From assembly GCA_030248215.1 (NCBI GenBank), contig JASANG010003763.1, forward strand, positions 169,304 through 233,303: 64,000 nt of DNA, read 5' to 3'. Every line of letters begins with the position of its first letter. Position 1 is the stretch's first letter. The position numbers were made by a program, and so were the translations under genes. Below the pieces are notes generated by a model. That model saw only the letters and a program-made list of their open reading frames with translations, ran no database searches and was not told the DNA's origin. Shown here in pieces: positions 53,966-64,000 of this stretch. The DNA comes from Enoplolaimus lenunculus (lineage: Eukaryota > Nematoda > Enoplea > Enoplida > Thoracostomopsidae).

Positions 53966-56900
53966 CTAAAATATTTTCTTCACAATATAAGCCGCAAGTT
54001 CGGCCAGTAAGAATGCGAATTCAACAAACGAAATCACAGAAACACCGAGACAAATTCCCGTAATTCCTCCCAAGTCGCTGACGACAGCAGACATCTGAAA
54101 TAGAAAAAGACTACACAGTTTACAAACAGTGCCCTATGCTAACAATAAGGTCCTGTATGGCAAATCTAAACCTAACCTAAAGTCTTACTGGCAAATTTAA
54201 ACCTAACCTAAAGTGTCACTGGCAAATCTAAACCTAACCTAAAGTCCCACTGGCAAATTTAAACCTAACCTAAAGTGTCACTGGCAAATCTAAACCTAAC
54301 CTAAAGTCCCACTGGCAAATCTAAACCTAACCTAAAGTGTCACTGGCAAATCTAAACCTAACCTAAAGTCCCACTGGCAAATCTTAACCTAACCTAAAGT
54401 CCCACTGGCAAATCTAAACCTAACCTAAAGTCTCACTGGCAAATCTAAACCTAACCTAAAGTCTCACTGGCAAATCTAAACCTAACCTAAAGTCCCACCG
54501 GCAAATCTAAATCTAACTAAAGTCTCACTGGCAAATCTAAACCTAACCTAAAGTCCCACCGGCAAATCTAAATCTAACGTAAAGTCCCACTGGCAAATCT
54601 AAACCTAACCTAAAATCCCACTGGCAAATCTAAACCTAACCTAAAATCCCACTGCCAATTCTAAACCTAACCTAAAATCCCACTGGTAAATCTAAACCTA
54701 ACCTAAAATCCCACTGCCAATTCTAAACCTAACCTAAAGTCCGCATTTTCTCAAATACATTAAGGTACGTTCAATCCCCAACTATACCGGTCTTCCAATA
54801 TGTAGGCCTTTATAATTTGCAATTAATGGACCATAAAGTGATACAATGTCATCTATTAGCGTCATACTGACACATAGGTGCATATTTTTTGAGAAATTAA
54901 CTAATGAGATTGATAGCTCAAATATTTTAAATTATCTCAACTGGAAAATGTTTTCAAATTTCAAATTTTATTTTTAAATTCGGCTTGTTTCAGCGTACCA
55001 CACGTATCGGCCACAGTATATACACGTATGGCTATTAATGTTATGAATAAATTTTAGTTTTCCGTTGTACTCAAAATCCAACGTTCGTTCAGGTATCAAC
55101 TCACTGGATATTCAGGCCGTTCAATCATTGTTACACCTTGCATGCTTTTGTAAAGCAAAACAATGTCACTTTGGCCCCTAAAAACACAAATAGAACAGAT
55201 TGTGAATCGATCAAAAGCGTTTCAGCAAAGCCCTATTCGCACGTGCAAGTTTTTAGATTTTATAGATTTTATAATGAGAATTCACAGCAGAAGCTTGCAG
55301 TTTTTCAGCAAAGCCCAATTCGCACGTGCAAGTTTATACTTTTTACAACGAGAATTCACATCAGAAGCTTGCAGTTGCAACTTTTGCACAAAGCAGTCAA
55401 TGTTGCAAAAATCTGTTATACAAGCGAAAAAGTTCACAATTTGTTTTAGTCAGCTAAATATCCTAAAAAGATGGTGGAAATACAAAACAAATATTTGAAA
55501 ACAAATACGCCTTTCATCAAATTTATAGAAATCAAATATTTAAATTTTGCTACGCACAGTTTGAAATTTTAAAAATCCTTACAATATGACTAAAGTTGAA
55601 TACTTTTAAATAATTTCCTTAGCAAAGATTCTATAAACTTTATCTGTTGCTTTAAAACGTACAAGGTTCAATGTGAAAGCATTTGAGACATGCTTGTCCT
55701 AGTTCATATGCAATAAATGCAAAGCACATTGTGTTGTATGCTTGCTGGCAGCATACCGTCGACATATAGTCGACAATAGAAACAGTTGGAGAGGCGGGCT
55801 GTGTGGCGCAGCGGTAGAGTATTCGCTTAGGGGGTATTTGGGGGGCGTGCCCCTCCAAATTGGTCTGCTGCCCCCCTCAAATTGGCTCGGCCTAAAAGCA
55901 AACAATCTTGAGTTTCAATTGTAGGAGCGCTCCAAACTTATTCGCTGCCCCCCAAACATAATTTGCTGCGGACACCCCTGGAATTTATACGGAAATAATT
56001 GTTAAAAATTGTTTCAACTCACTTGGTCAAATCACAATCTTCTTGTTCTTCAGCATTACAACCAGTTTTCTAAAAAGTACACGTATTCTACGCAAATAAA
56101 AAACAACTTGCAGTGGGTAATCAATTCAACTGCCACCCTGAGGGAGATCCAGAACTTTGTGATGGGGGGGCGGGTTTGCAATAAAACGCAATTTTTACCT
56201 ATGTAATATGCCATTGGCAGCGAAAAATTGTAAAGTAAGCTTATCAGTTTATCCCTAAAAAATTGTAAGGCAGGCACGTTATCATTGTATTACAAAAAAT
56301 TTCTGAGAGGAAAAATTGCATTTTTTTTACAAAAACAATTTCAGAGGCTGAAAATTGTGAGGTAGGAACTCTTACCATTTTATTATAAAAAAATTCTGAC
56401 GTGGGGGCGTACGCCCCACCACTTGCGAGTTGGAGCCTCACAGCTGCAGCTGTGCATTCGTTTAAGCACCCACCGGCCCGCCTTATCCTGCTTCACGAAA
56501 AATTTTGCGCCGTCCCATAGGACATCCACTAAAAACGGCCCATGTATAGAACAGGGCCGGAACAGTAGTATAAGTATATTCCTAAGCCTAAGCCTAAGCA
56601 CATGGATGATCCTAAGCCTAAGCCTAAGCGTATGGATGAGCCTATTCTTAAGCCTAAGCCTAAGCCTAAGCCTAAGCAAAAAAGTTAGTCTAAAAAGCTT
56701 AAACTCACTCTATTATAGCCCCTCCAGAAAACGATCCGGCCCTGTTCTATACATGGGCCGAAAAAACCGTACCTTATCTGACCCACGAAAACCAGCAACT
56801 ATATAAAATTAACAACATTACAGCTTTTTATGTGGATTTCTATATTTTTATTCAATTAATCTATTGTCTCGTGTGACTTTTACTTTTTCAGTACAGTTTT

Positions 56901-59900
56901 AAACTGAATTTAGCAAGCGGCTGAACAGATAAACTTGACCTATGCTTAACAGCAAACTTCCTGCAACGAAACAATCCACCGCACTTGGCTAAGGCGACAT
57001 TACGACCTCTTCGTCTTCTGGGTCAAATCTAAACGCCTGTTGGTATACTGGTCCGTGGCCAGATCAACATTCCACGGTAGGGTGCCTAACAATTTCAAGA
57101 AACGCACGCAGTTGACGTCACAAGACTTCGATAGAAGTAGGCGTCAAACTTTTTTTTGCGAGAGGCCAAAATTACGCTCAGGGGAGCTGGAACCCATGGA
57201 CACCGCCCAGCGACGGTGCCTGGTTAAATTATTTAAGTTTCACAAGGAAATTCAACAACGATAAACATGTTTAGTGACGGTCAAAAGGTGAGAATAATAG
57301 CGAAACTTACAAAATTAATTTTCCGTTTCGTTTTCGTTGCGGTGGCTTGGAATGTTTCCGCCCTATAATCAACATAAATTGACTCCTCATGTCTGCCTGT
57401 ATAACATAAACAACGTATCACGACAACTCGTCGACCGACAACTTGTCACTCGAAATCTCGTCGACTCGACAATTTGTAATCCGAAATATCGTCGACGCGA
57501 CAATTTGTCATACAGCCGTTTCTAGCGGGGATTCAAAAGAGTACGCTTAGGTTTTAAACTATATATTTTTTGCTTTTAGCTTATGCCTTAAGCTTAGGTT
57601 TTCACCTTTTCGGACGCTTAGGGTTTATGCTTGCGCTTAGGAATACGCTTAATCGTCAGAGGTCGTAAAAGCAACCTAACGCCTGCAAGTGTCTATTTCT
57701 TACCGTCATTCCATGAAACGCTGAAGATGACAAGAAAATTTTTTTGACCCCTACGATCCAGTAAGTGATTCTAAACTCCGTAGTAAAAGTGTCTATTTTT
57801 ATAGTATCCCTATGTAATTCGGGGGAGACAAGGGGGGCATGTACCCCGTATACCACCGTTTTATACATTCCTGCTTACCAGCACGACATTACGCAATCTT
57901 CGTTGCGCAGTGACACGTCAGCTTCAATCTTTTCAACGCAAGTTTCTAAAAATTTACGCTATAACACGAATAACCTTATTTTTACTGGACTAAAATGAAA
58001 TTCACTCGCTTTTCAGCCGTTTCTATTAAAGCTGGAACGCCCAACATACGTATTTAGGCAACTTTCCAGCATGACATTGCTTACAATGAATTCTTAAAAC
58101 ATAAACGTGATTTTTCTATGAAACGAAAATCTGCGTGAAGATGTTTGTGCGCTCGTTAACTTTTGCGCATTGCGCAAAACCGACTGCCTAGTTTTTGAGC
58201 GGAGCGAAACTTCGAGCGAAGCTCGGAGTTTCACGAAGCGTTTTATGTTTTGTACTTGGGGGTCGAAAGGTGGATGTCCGTCCGTCCGTCTGTCCGTCTG
58301 TCCGTCCGAAAAGAATCTCAGGAACGGCTGAACCGATGTTGATAAACTTTTTTTGCTTGAAAGCCAATTATCCTGGAGTGTTAACCTCGCATTGGGGTTT
58401 AAAAATTTAAAGCCGTTTATTAGCTACAGGCTAATTTGCATAATTAATTTAGCCTAAATTAGTACTTTCCACAATATTTTACTAATTATTACAGTTAGAA
58501 GCAATCTAATTTTAGCATTAAAGGGTTTTTAGGTGCGAGGAATCTGCGTAGACTGATTACAAACCTCCAAAACCGATGATTTAACAGTTAGCTACTAGAT
58601 AATTTGCATATTTGCATAGGTTATAAGCCTAAATTAGGACTTTTTACAATATTTCACTAATTATTAAGGTTAAAAGCAATATAATTTCAGCACTAAAGGG
58701 TTTTTAGGTGCATGGAATTTGAATAAATAGTTTACAAACATCCAAAACCGATAATTGAATAGTTAGCTAATAACTAATTTGCATATTAGCTTAACTGACA
58801 AAACAAAACTAGGACTTTTAAATTATTTCAATAATTTTTAGGGTTCCCTGAAGGTTTTTAGGTGCGAGGAATCTGAATAAATTGTTTACAAACCTCCAAA
58901 ACCGATAATTGAATAGTTAGCTAATAGTTAATTTGCATATTAGCTTAATTGCCAAGACAGAATTAGGACTTTTTAATTATTCCAAAAATTATAGGGTGGC
59001 TGAAGGGTTTTTGGGTGCGAGGAATCTGAGGAAATTGCTTACAAACCTCCGAAACCGATAAATGAATAGTCAGCTAATAAATAATTTGCATATTACCTTA
59101 ATTGTTTACGTGTGTTCGAGCTTCGCTCAATAAATGTAGTCCCACTACGACTGGTATATAACGTATATGAATTAATTTGAAGCCATTATTCTAATCGCAT
59201 TTTCATTTGTGAAGCGTTCACCATCACCGTACCGCTTAGCTACACTGCAATAAATGGTGAATCAAATTGAATCTCTCCGAAATAGGCTACTACGGGACTG
59301 CACAAACTGAGTCAAATTTGGATTATGCCAGAATCAAATTCAACTCACTGAGTCGCACGTTTGACTGTGACGGAATCGAATTTGACTCGGTTTGTGTAGT
59401 CCCGTTGAGCCTATTTCGGAGAGACTCAATTTGACTCACCGTTTTTTGCAGTCTATAAGAGTTTGACGCGCAGCCAAGACATAAAAAAGTACAGCGCAAC
59501 GCTAAGTTCCTTGAGCCAAATTCACACGTGCAAGCTCTTGCAGCGAAAACTAATTTTTCATTTAGACTAGCAAATATGCAACTTGCGCGTACAAGATTTG
59601 TAATTGTATTTTCGAACAAAACTTGCAGCCGCAAATTTCAGCTGCCAAGTTATCGGTGCAAAAGCTTGAACGTGCAAGTTGCAAGTGCAGCAGATTATGT
59701 CCAGAAGTTGCAATTGCAAACTGTAGCTGGAAATTTTCACTGCAAAAACTTCGACATGTGAATGGGGCGCAGATTGTTCTAACGTTTCCTGTGCCAAGAT
59801 TGTGCGGGTTGGGTCAAACACTAAGACGCGACACCTGAACCCAACTACCGAGACGGAAACTCTGGGTCTCGGTCTCGGTTCATTTTGTACCATTACCAGG

Positions 59901-62900
59901 AATAACAATAAATATTTTGTAACAAAAGTTTTAAATGTTTTTCCTATTTCTGGGTTGTTCCAGCATAATAAATTGTTATATCAGCTCAAAATTACCGGTT
60001 AATTTATAATATAAACATTCACATCTAAAAATCAACAAATGCAATTGACATCCGTTTATTGTGAACGTTGATCCGAAAAATGCGAACTCATTTTTTCTCC
60101 TTGGTCCCGGTTTGTAAGCCTACCGAGACTCAGAAAAGCGAGACTGAGTCCGAAACCGCACAACCCTGTCATGCGCCAGTAAACTTACTATTTGAAATAC
60201 CACACGATGCGTGTTTGTCTTTATTGAACGGATATTTCGGGCTTCCACATTTGCATTCGTTCAAAATTTGCTGTTGAATATAACTGAACTGACAACCCTA
60301 AAGTAAAATTTGAATCGCTGTTTCAACTGACGTTGAAAGTTAAACATACAAAAGCACCAGTTGGAAACTTTAAGAGTACATGTACACTTCACCATTTTAA
60401 TAATGTTTAATGCTTAATTTAAGCGTTTGCCTTAACCTAAGCCTGAGTTTAATCTACAATAGCTGCAAAACCGACTAAATTTAATACGAGAAAGGAACTG
60501 TAGTGACTCGAACAGAGAAAAAAACTGAAATTTATTTCGCTTCTCCAGAGGATAACCGTTTCGTTGTTCGGATACGAACTGTTATTTATTTTTCAATTCA
60601 GCTCCAATTATTTCAATCACACATCTTTAACTTTATGCCAGCCGTTTTCTACAGTTTAAGTTAATTAATTTAGGAATATACTTTCAAGACTCGAGTCTGT
60701 TGCTATGACTAAAGGCTACATTAAACTTTGAGTAAAGCCCTATTCACACGTGCAAGTTTTTGCTGCGAGAACTTGCAGCTGCCACTTTCACTGGCAAGTT
60801 TTGTCCAAAATCCAGTTCGAAACACTTACACCTGCAAATAATTCATTAAAAATCACGGTTTGGAATTTAGTTCACATGTGTAAATAACCATGCAAGTTCA
60901 CTGATTATATTACCGCCGCTTTCTCATTGGCTGATGAAAAAATGTAAGATCTGTGTGCAATTTGCAGCTGCAAGTTCTCGCGACAAAAACTTGCACGTGT
61001 GAATATTACTTAATGAATAAAATTCTGTACTGAACTTGAGCCGAAAAGTAAAATTTCGGCCCAATCAGAGGCTCAAATCAAGGAAATTTTACCACATCCT
61101 GTAGATGTAAGTTTGAGTTTTTAATAGTATTTTCAATAATACACCAAATCTTAAATTTGTCTGGCCTCGCTTAATCATATAAGGCTGGCTAAGGCGCAGT
61201 GGCGGATCCACATTTTAGCATTAAATCTTAATAGAAAATTTTGGTTTTAATCCAAATTAGCGGAATACGTTTGCTTCAGCGGCCCTCTTTGATCTGTCCG
61301 CGGTACGGCCATTAGCTTACCGTTGCAGTATAATTATCGTTATAAAAGTATGGTGACACGGTGATTTTGTTACCCATGCATTTTCCGTACGGTTCCGATA
61401 AGGCATGTACGACAGTCTAAAATATGAAAAAATATTTGAAATTAAATTTATTCAAACTGAATAATTTGTCATTTAATTTTAACTTGAAGATTCGAAAAGT
61501 TCAAATTTCAAATTGCGAAATCGCTTTCGAGTATGACAAAATTTAACTTAAAACATTTCACGAGATGCAGAGTCAAAATCAGCAATATTTCCAGTTAAAT
61601 GGTAAGACCCCAAACGCAGATGAAAACGTAAAATTGAAGGTAACAGCGTTTGCAAATACTCGAATGAAAACATCAAACGATGTTGTATACTGCAAATTCC
61701 TATGAGTTGATTAATCAACTCAGATAGAGACAGTGGCGGATTTAGGACTCAAAATGAGGGGCCCAAAATTTCACAGGTAATAAACTTATTATTGACCCAT
61801 ACTGTAGTGACCCAAATAAGAGGGTGTTCCCATTTTAAGTCCCAATTAATAGGAGTCTGTATTCCTAACAAGAATCCGTAAGCGGGTAGAGTTCTTAAGC
61901 CCTTGTTTAGAGTCCATAAATGTCTATTATCCCTAATTGTAGCGCATAAATGACTACAGGGCCAAGACTCTTTAAAGCGTGAATATACTATTGTGTATAA
62001 AACAGAGAAATAAACAACGTAGAACAGCAATTGACACTATATAATTTTTGTCGAGATGCTGTTAGGGAGGCCACGGCCGGGGTGGCCCCCGTGGATCCGC
62101 CATTGGATAGAGAATTAGTTATTTCTGGTTATTTCTCAGTTAATAACAGTAAACATTAACTCATTCTGAGCTGATTTAATTCTGGATCAGTTAATAAATT
62201 AACTCGAACTGAGTGCAATCAATTCAGAATTCTGAGCTGTGAAAGACCTAATTCAGTGCTTAGAAATCTATGTCGATTCAACTCCGTCTGAGTTAAAATC
62301 AACTCACTGAAATTTGCAGTGTATGCCTTACTTTGACTTGGACGCATCTACTCGCTGGTGTCCCCAGTAAATTATATTTGAGGGACACCGAATAATTTTG
62401 GGAAGCAATGCAATGGCCAATGAACATTGTTATCTTTTAGACCGAGTTAATTCACTAAATGTACACTGCAAAAATGTTGAGTCAAATTGACTCTCTCCGA
62501 AATAGGCTCTACGGGACTACACAAACTGAGTCAAATTCGAATCCGCCAGAGACAAATTCGGCTCACTCAGTCGCACGTTTGACTCTGGCGAAGTCGAGTT
62601 TGACTCAGTTTGTGCAATCCCGTATAGCCTATTTCGGAGGGAGTTAATTTGACTCACCATTTTTTGCAGTGTATATTTACTCAGAAACACTTACGTAAGA
62701 GAGTTGAAATTGATTTTCGTATCCAGGCACAATGCCATATCCGTCAAAATCAGGAAACGGAGTTCGATTCGGTGTATGTAAAGTCATACGAAATCCGACA
62801 GATTCTGAACGCGACGAATAATATTTCATGTTTGCATCAACGGTTAACTTCAAGCCTGTAAACAAAGAAAACAACAAACTCTCTTGCACACTTTTACCCC

Positions 62901-64000
62901 CATATTAAGTCTTAGGCTTAGGCAAAGGCTTAGGTTTAGGTTAACCGTTTTCTAAGCCTAAACCTTTTATGGGGGGACGTCTAAGAGCCCAAGAAGAGGG
63001 CTAAAAACGTTTCATAATTAACATCCGAAGAGCGTCTGTGATGATGTTGAACAAAATTTTTAGTGAAAATGACATAGCTAGTGGATGATCATGTGCGCTA
63101 GCGGATCCACAGGGGGGAGCCAGAGACATGACAATTTGTCCTATCAGAAATTTTTTGTGATTAAATGATAAGGCTCCTGCCTTACAATTTTTTCCCTCAG
63201 AAAATTTTTTTGTGAAAAATGATAAAGACCCTGCCTTACAATTTTTTCCTCAGAAATTTTTTTGCGAAAAATGATAACGACCCTGCCTTACAATTTTTTC
63301 CCTCAGAAAATTTATTCTGTGAAAAATGATAACGACCCTGCCTTACAATTTTTTCCCTCAGAAAATTTATTTTGTGAAAAATGATAACGACCCTGCCTTA
63401 CAATTTTTTCCCCCAGAAAATTTATTTTGTGAAAAATGATAACGACCCTGCCTTACAATTTTTTCCCTCAAGAAATTTTTTTGTGAAAAATGATAACGAC
63501 CCTGCCTTACAATTTTTTCCCTACGACCCTGCCTTACAATTTTTTCCCTCAGAAAATTTTTTTGTGAAAAATGATAACGACCCTGCCTTACAATTTTTTT
63601 CCTTCAGAAAATTTTTTTGTGAAAAATGATAACGACCCTGCCTTACAATTTTTTCCCTCAGAAAGTTTTTTTGTGAAAAATGACAACGACCCTGCCTTAC
63701 AATTTTTCCTCTTCAGAAAATTATTTGGTGAAAAATTGCGATTCATAACATTTGCCAGCCCGCCCCATCCGTCAGTCATTTTACAGATGCGTCGCTTAAT
63801 CATGTGCCCACAGTTCAACTAGAAAAGTTGTTTCACCGCAAGAAGCCTAACAACGCAATTTTAGTACTAAATCTTAATAAAAACCGTTTCGGTTCAATTG
63901 CAGCTTAATGGCGCCGTCTCTCAAACGTGAATTTGGCCCCGAATCCTCCCAGTTGTACCATTTACCATATTCAATACCAGCTCGTTCTGCAACAATTCGA
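53966..64000 (-). CDS. DEG/ENaC sodium-channel family protein, C-terminal part in seven exons
   Basis: Trimeric, amiloride-sensitive-type cation channel family. In coding order on the minus strand: 64000-63885 (partial), 62855-62695, 61416-61321, 60270-60189, 57945-57879, 55177-55105, 54094-53966. All junctions are GT-AG and phases agree. Family marks: GLKLTVDANMKYY with TPFPDFDGYGIVPGYEN (finger/palm region), ALSEPYGKC, the cysteine-rich CKCGSPKYPF and DCVMSC, pre-membrane ERPEYPMSAVVSDLGG, and TM2 with the GVS selectivity-filter triplet (ICLGVSVISFVEFAFLLAEL). It ends 16 residues or so after TM2, at KKIF. TM1 lies beyond the window. The stretch between DCVMSC and the pre-TM2 strand, and the segment before CKC, look short for the family, so a small exon may be missed; the 63885 donor (GGTTTTT) is weak. 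Introns are full of repeats. Confidence 0.85.
54152..54742. repeat. 31-bp minisatellite, about 19 copies, in the last DEG/ENaC intron
   Basis: Tandem CTGGCAAATCTAAACCTAAC/CTAAAGTCCCA units; variants have GTGTCAC, GTCTCAC or AATCCCAC at the end. Each unit holds CCTAACCTAA. It begins 58 bases upstream (in gene sense) of the last exon's acceptor. Confidence 0.95.
55218..55395. repeat. Two copies of a CACACGTGCAAG-type arm
   Basis: Two direct copies of AAAGCCC(T/A)ATTCGCACGTGCAAGTTT, each followed by GAGAATTCACA(G/T)CAGAAGCTTGCAG. Related to the whole element at 60737-61010. Confidence 0.55.
55735..55832 (+). repeat. tRNA-like SINE copy, 3' truncated
   Basis: GCATACCGTCGACATATAGTCGAC, GGAGAGGCGGGCTGTGT, A-box GGCGCAGCGGTAGAGTATTC; then the sequence changes to GGGGGC-rich DNA. 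Same family as 920-1095. Confidence 0.5.
55833..56420. repeat. Fragments of G-rich and CTTACAATTTTT-type repeats
   Basis: CCCCTCCAAATTGG and TGCCCCCC blocks at 55845-55975, then AAAATTGTAAGGCAGG units at 56225-56400, the inverse of the array unit at 63150-63735. No exon recognised. Confidence 0.45.
56537..56759. mobile_element. Telomere-repeat MITE in a DEG/ENaC intron
   Basis: GGCCCATGTATAGAACAGGG left and its exact inverse CCCTGTTCTATACATGGGCC right. CCTAAGCCTAAGCCTAAGCC run inside, with GCACATGGATGATCC spacers. Flanks CTAAAAAC and GAAAAAAC match at 6 of 8. Confidence 0.92.
57425..57676. repeat. CGACAATTTGTC short repeats and an eroded telomere-repeat MITE
   Basis: At 57425-57525 CGACAACTTGTC/CGAAATCTCGTCGA words repeat five times. 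At about 57525-57676 follow TACGCTTAGG, TTTTTTGCTTTTAGC and CGCTTAGGAATACGCTTAAT, an old copy of the MITE family. Confidence 0.5.
58195..59154 (+). mobile_element. Helitron-like element, second copy
   Basis: Same construction as 36667-37736 in the other orientation: TTTTATGTTTTGTACTTGGG, the CCGTCCGTCTGTCC microsatellite, four tandem units with AATTTGCATATTAGC, and the end GTAGTCCCACTACGACTGG before T. Lies in a DEG/ENaC intron, opposite to the gene. No protein gene inside. Confidence 0.6.
59245..59456. mobile_element. Palindromic MITE, GGTGAGTCAAATTGACTC family
   Basis: CACTGCAATAAATGGTGAAT left, GACTCACCGTTTTTTGCAG right, with AATAGGCTACTACGGGACTG and its inverse inside. Confidence 0.78.
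59518..59765. mobile_element. CACACGTGCAAG inverted-repeat element, diverged
   Basis: AAATTCACACGTGCAAGCTC left, AACTTCGACATGTGAATGGGG right; GCAAGTTGCAAGTGCAGC-type blocks inside. Confidence 0.6.
60504..60615. mobile_element. Tc1/mariner-like MITE, left part
   Basis: CTGTAGTGACTCGAACAGAG and the family words TTATTTCGCTTCTCCAGAGG, GAACTGTTATTTATTTTTCA. The right terminus is missing. Confidence 0.5.
60737..61010. mobile_element. CACACGTGCAAG inverted-repeat element, whole copy
   Basis: GCCCTATTCACACGTGCAAG and TTTTTGCTGCGAGAACTTGC left; the inverse GCAAGTTCTCGCGACAAAAA, CTTGCACGTGTGAATATTAC right. The arms are over 40 bases. Sits in a DEG/ENaC intron. No coding capacity. Confidence 0.78.
61687..62325. 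mobile_element. Palindromic AACTCAG MITE split by a hAT-like element
   Basis: Left arm TACTGCAAATTCCTATGAG...AATCAACTCAGATAGAGA, right arm from GATAGAGAATTAGTTATT to GAAATTTGCAGTGTA. The split is at the 8-bp repeat GATAGAGA. Confidence 0.75.
61731..62105. mobile_element. hAT-like MITE with perfect 8-bp duplication
   Basis: CAGTGGCGGATTTAGGACTC left, CCCGTGGATCCGCCATTG right, flanked by GATAGAGA (61723-61730, 62106-62113). A left end of the Tc1-like family (CTGTAGTGACCCAAATAAGA from 61802) lies inside, giving three layers. Confidence 0.85.
62463..62672. mobile_element. Palindromic MITE, GGTGAGTCAAATTGACTC family, whole copy
   Basis: CACTGCAAAAATGTTGAGTC after TA, and GACTCACCATTTTTTGCAGTG before TA. 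GACTCTCTCCGAAATAGGCT and its inverse make the inner arms. TA duplication fits Tc1/mariner. It ends 22 bases from a DEG/ENaC exon. Confidence 0.82.
63095..63795. repeat. About 11-copy minisatellite within a hAT-like element
   Basis: Units of about 50-54 bases, GATAACGACCCTGCCTTACA/ATTTTTTCCCTCAGAAAATT and TTTTTGTGAAAAAT, run from 63150 to 63735. They are framed by TAGCGGATCCACAGGGGGGA at left and GTCATTTTACAGATGCGTCG at right, like the single-unit relative at 39530-39770. The open frames here are only repeat translations. Lies in a DEG/ENaC intron. Confidence 0.88.

Noticed and set aside
54152-54742. CRISPR-like regular repeat
   Set aside because: Units are contiguous without unique spacers, and the window is plainly eukaryotic.
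57040-57264. 74-codon plus-strand frame (STFHGRVPNNFKKRTQL)
   Set aside because: Not recognised, no splice sites of note, and it overlaps an intron of the minus-strand channel gene; left out for lack of support.
63381-63822. Open frames with repeated NDNDPALQFFP
   Set aside because: Pure translation of the minisatellite at 63150-63735.
1-64000. Retroviral, LTR, Polinton or LINE coding remains
   Set aside because: No reverse transcriptase, integrase, capsid, envelope or protein-primed polymerase motifs were seen; the mobile DNA consists of short non-coding elements.

Overview
The window looks like a stretch of nematode nuclear genome: AT-rich, with intron-split genes, GT-AG introns, very dense small transposons, and many arrays of TTAGGC, the nematode telomere hexamer, lying inside mobile elements. 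The protein families also fit a nematode (nematode-type globin, DEG/ENaC channel, small secreted 10-cysteine proteins, acceptor sites tight against start codons as in trans-spliced genes). A large, repeat-swollen genome of the mermithid kind (Romanomermis-like) is my guess; nothing in the window proves the species.

I rebuilt seven protein genes by hand from splice sites, reading-frame phase and family motifs. On the plus strand: a CCR4-NOT subunit 2 gene (CNOT2/NOT2, 11 coding exons, 4558-15515); an ionotropic glutamate-receptor-like channel in one exon (20142-21617); a globin in three exons with an MGC acylation-type start (25426-29224); two paralogous secreted 10-Cys proteins, each with a tiny last exon (33988-35538 and 41416-43057); and a divergent small heat-shock/alpha-crystallin protein in four exons (44659-50787). 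On the minus strand: the C-terminal two thirds of a DEG/ENaC channel in seven exons (53966-64000, running off the right edge). A possible first exon of another minus-strand gene leaves the left edge (165-303). The genes do not look like one pathway; several are membrane or secreted proteins.

Introns and intergenic DNA are mostly short non-autonomous DNA transposons, often inside one another. The commonest family (about 25 copies) has termini reading GGCCCATGT..., makes 8-bp target duplications (seven perfect) and carries internal CCTAAG/CTTAGG arrays matching the nematode telomere repeat. Other families: Tc1/mariner-like elements with CTGTAGTGACC ends and TA duplications; two palindromic TA-flanked families; hAT-like CAGTGGCGG and CAGGGTGCAACCGG elements; a GGGTTGCGC family flanked by TAA; a Helitron-like element with internal tandem repeats; tRNA-like SINE copies; and four minisatellites. 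I saw no retroviral, LTR or Polinton coding remains.

The strongest candidate for something undescribed is the telomere-repeat-bearing transposon family, including a three-deep nest at 44745-45295. The roughly 325-residue low-complexity tail on NOT2 and the acylated-type globin come next.
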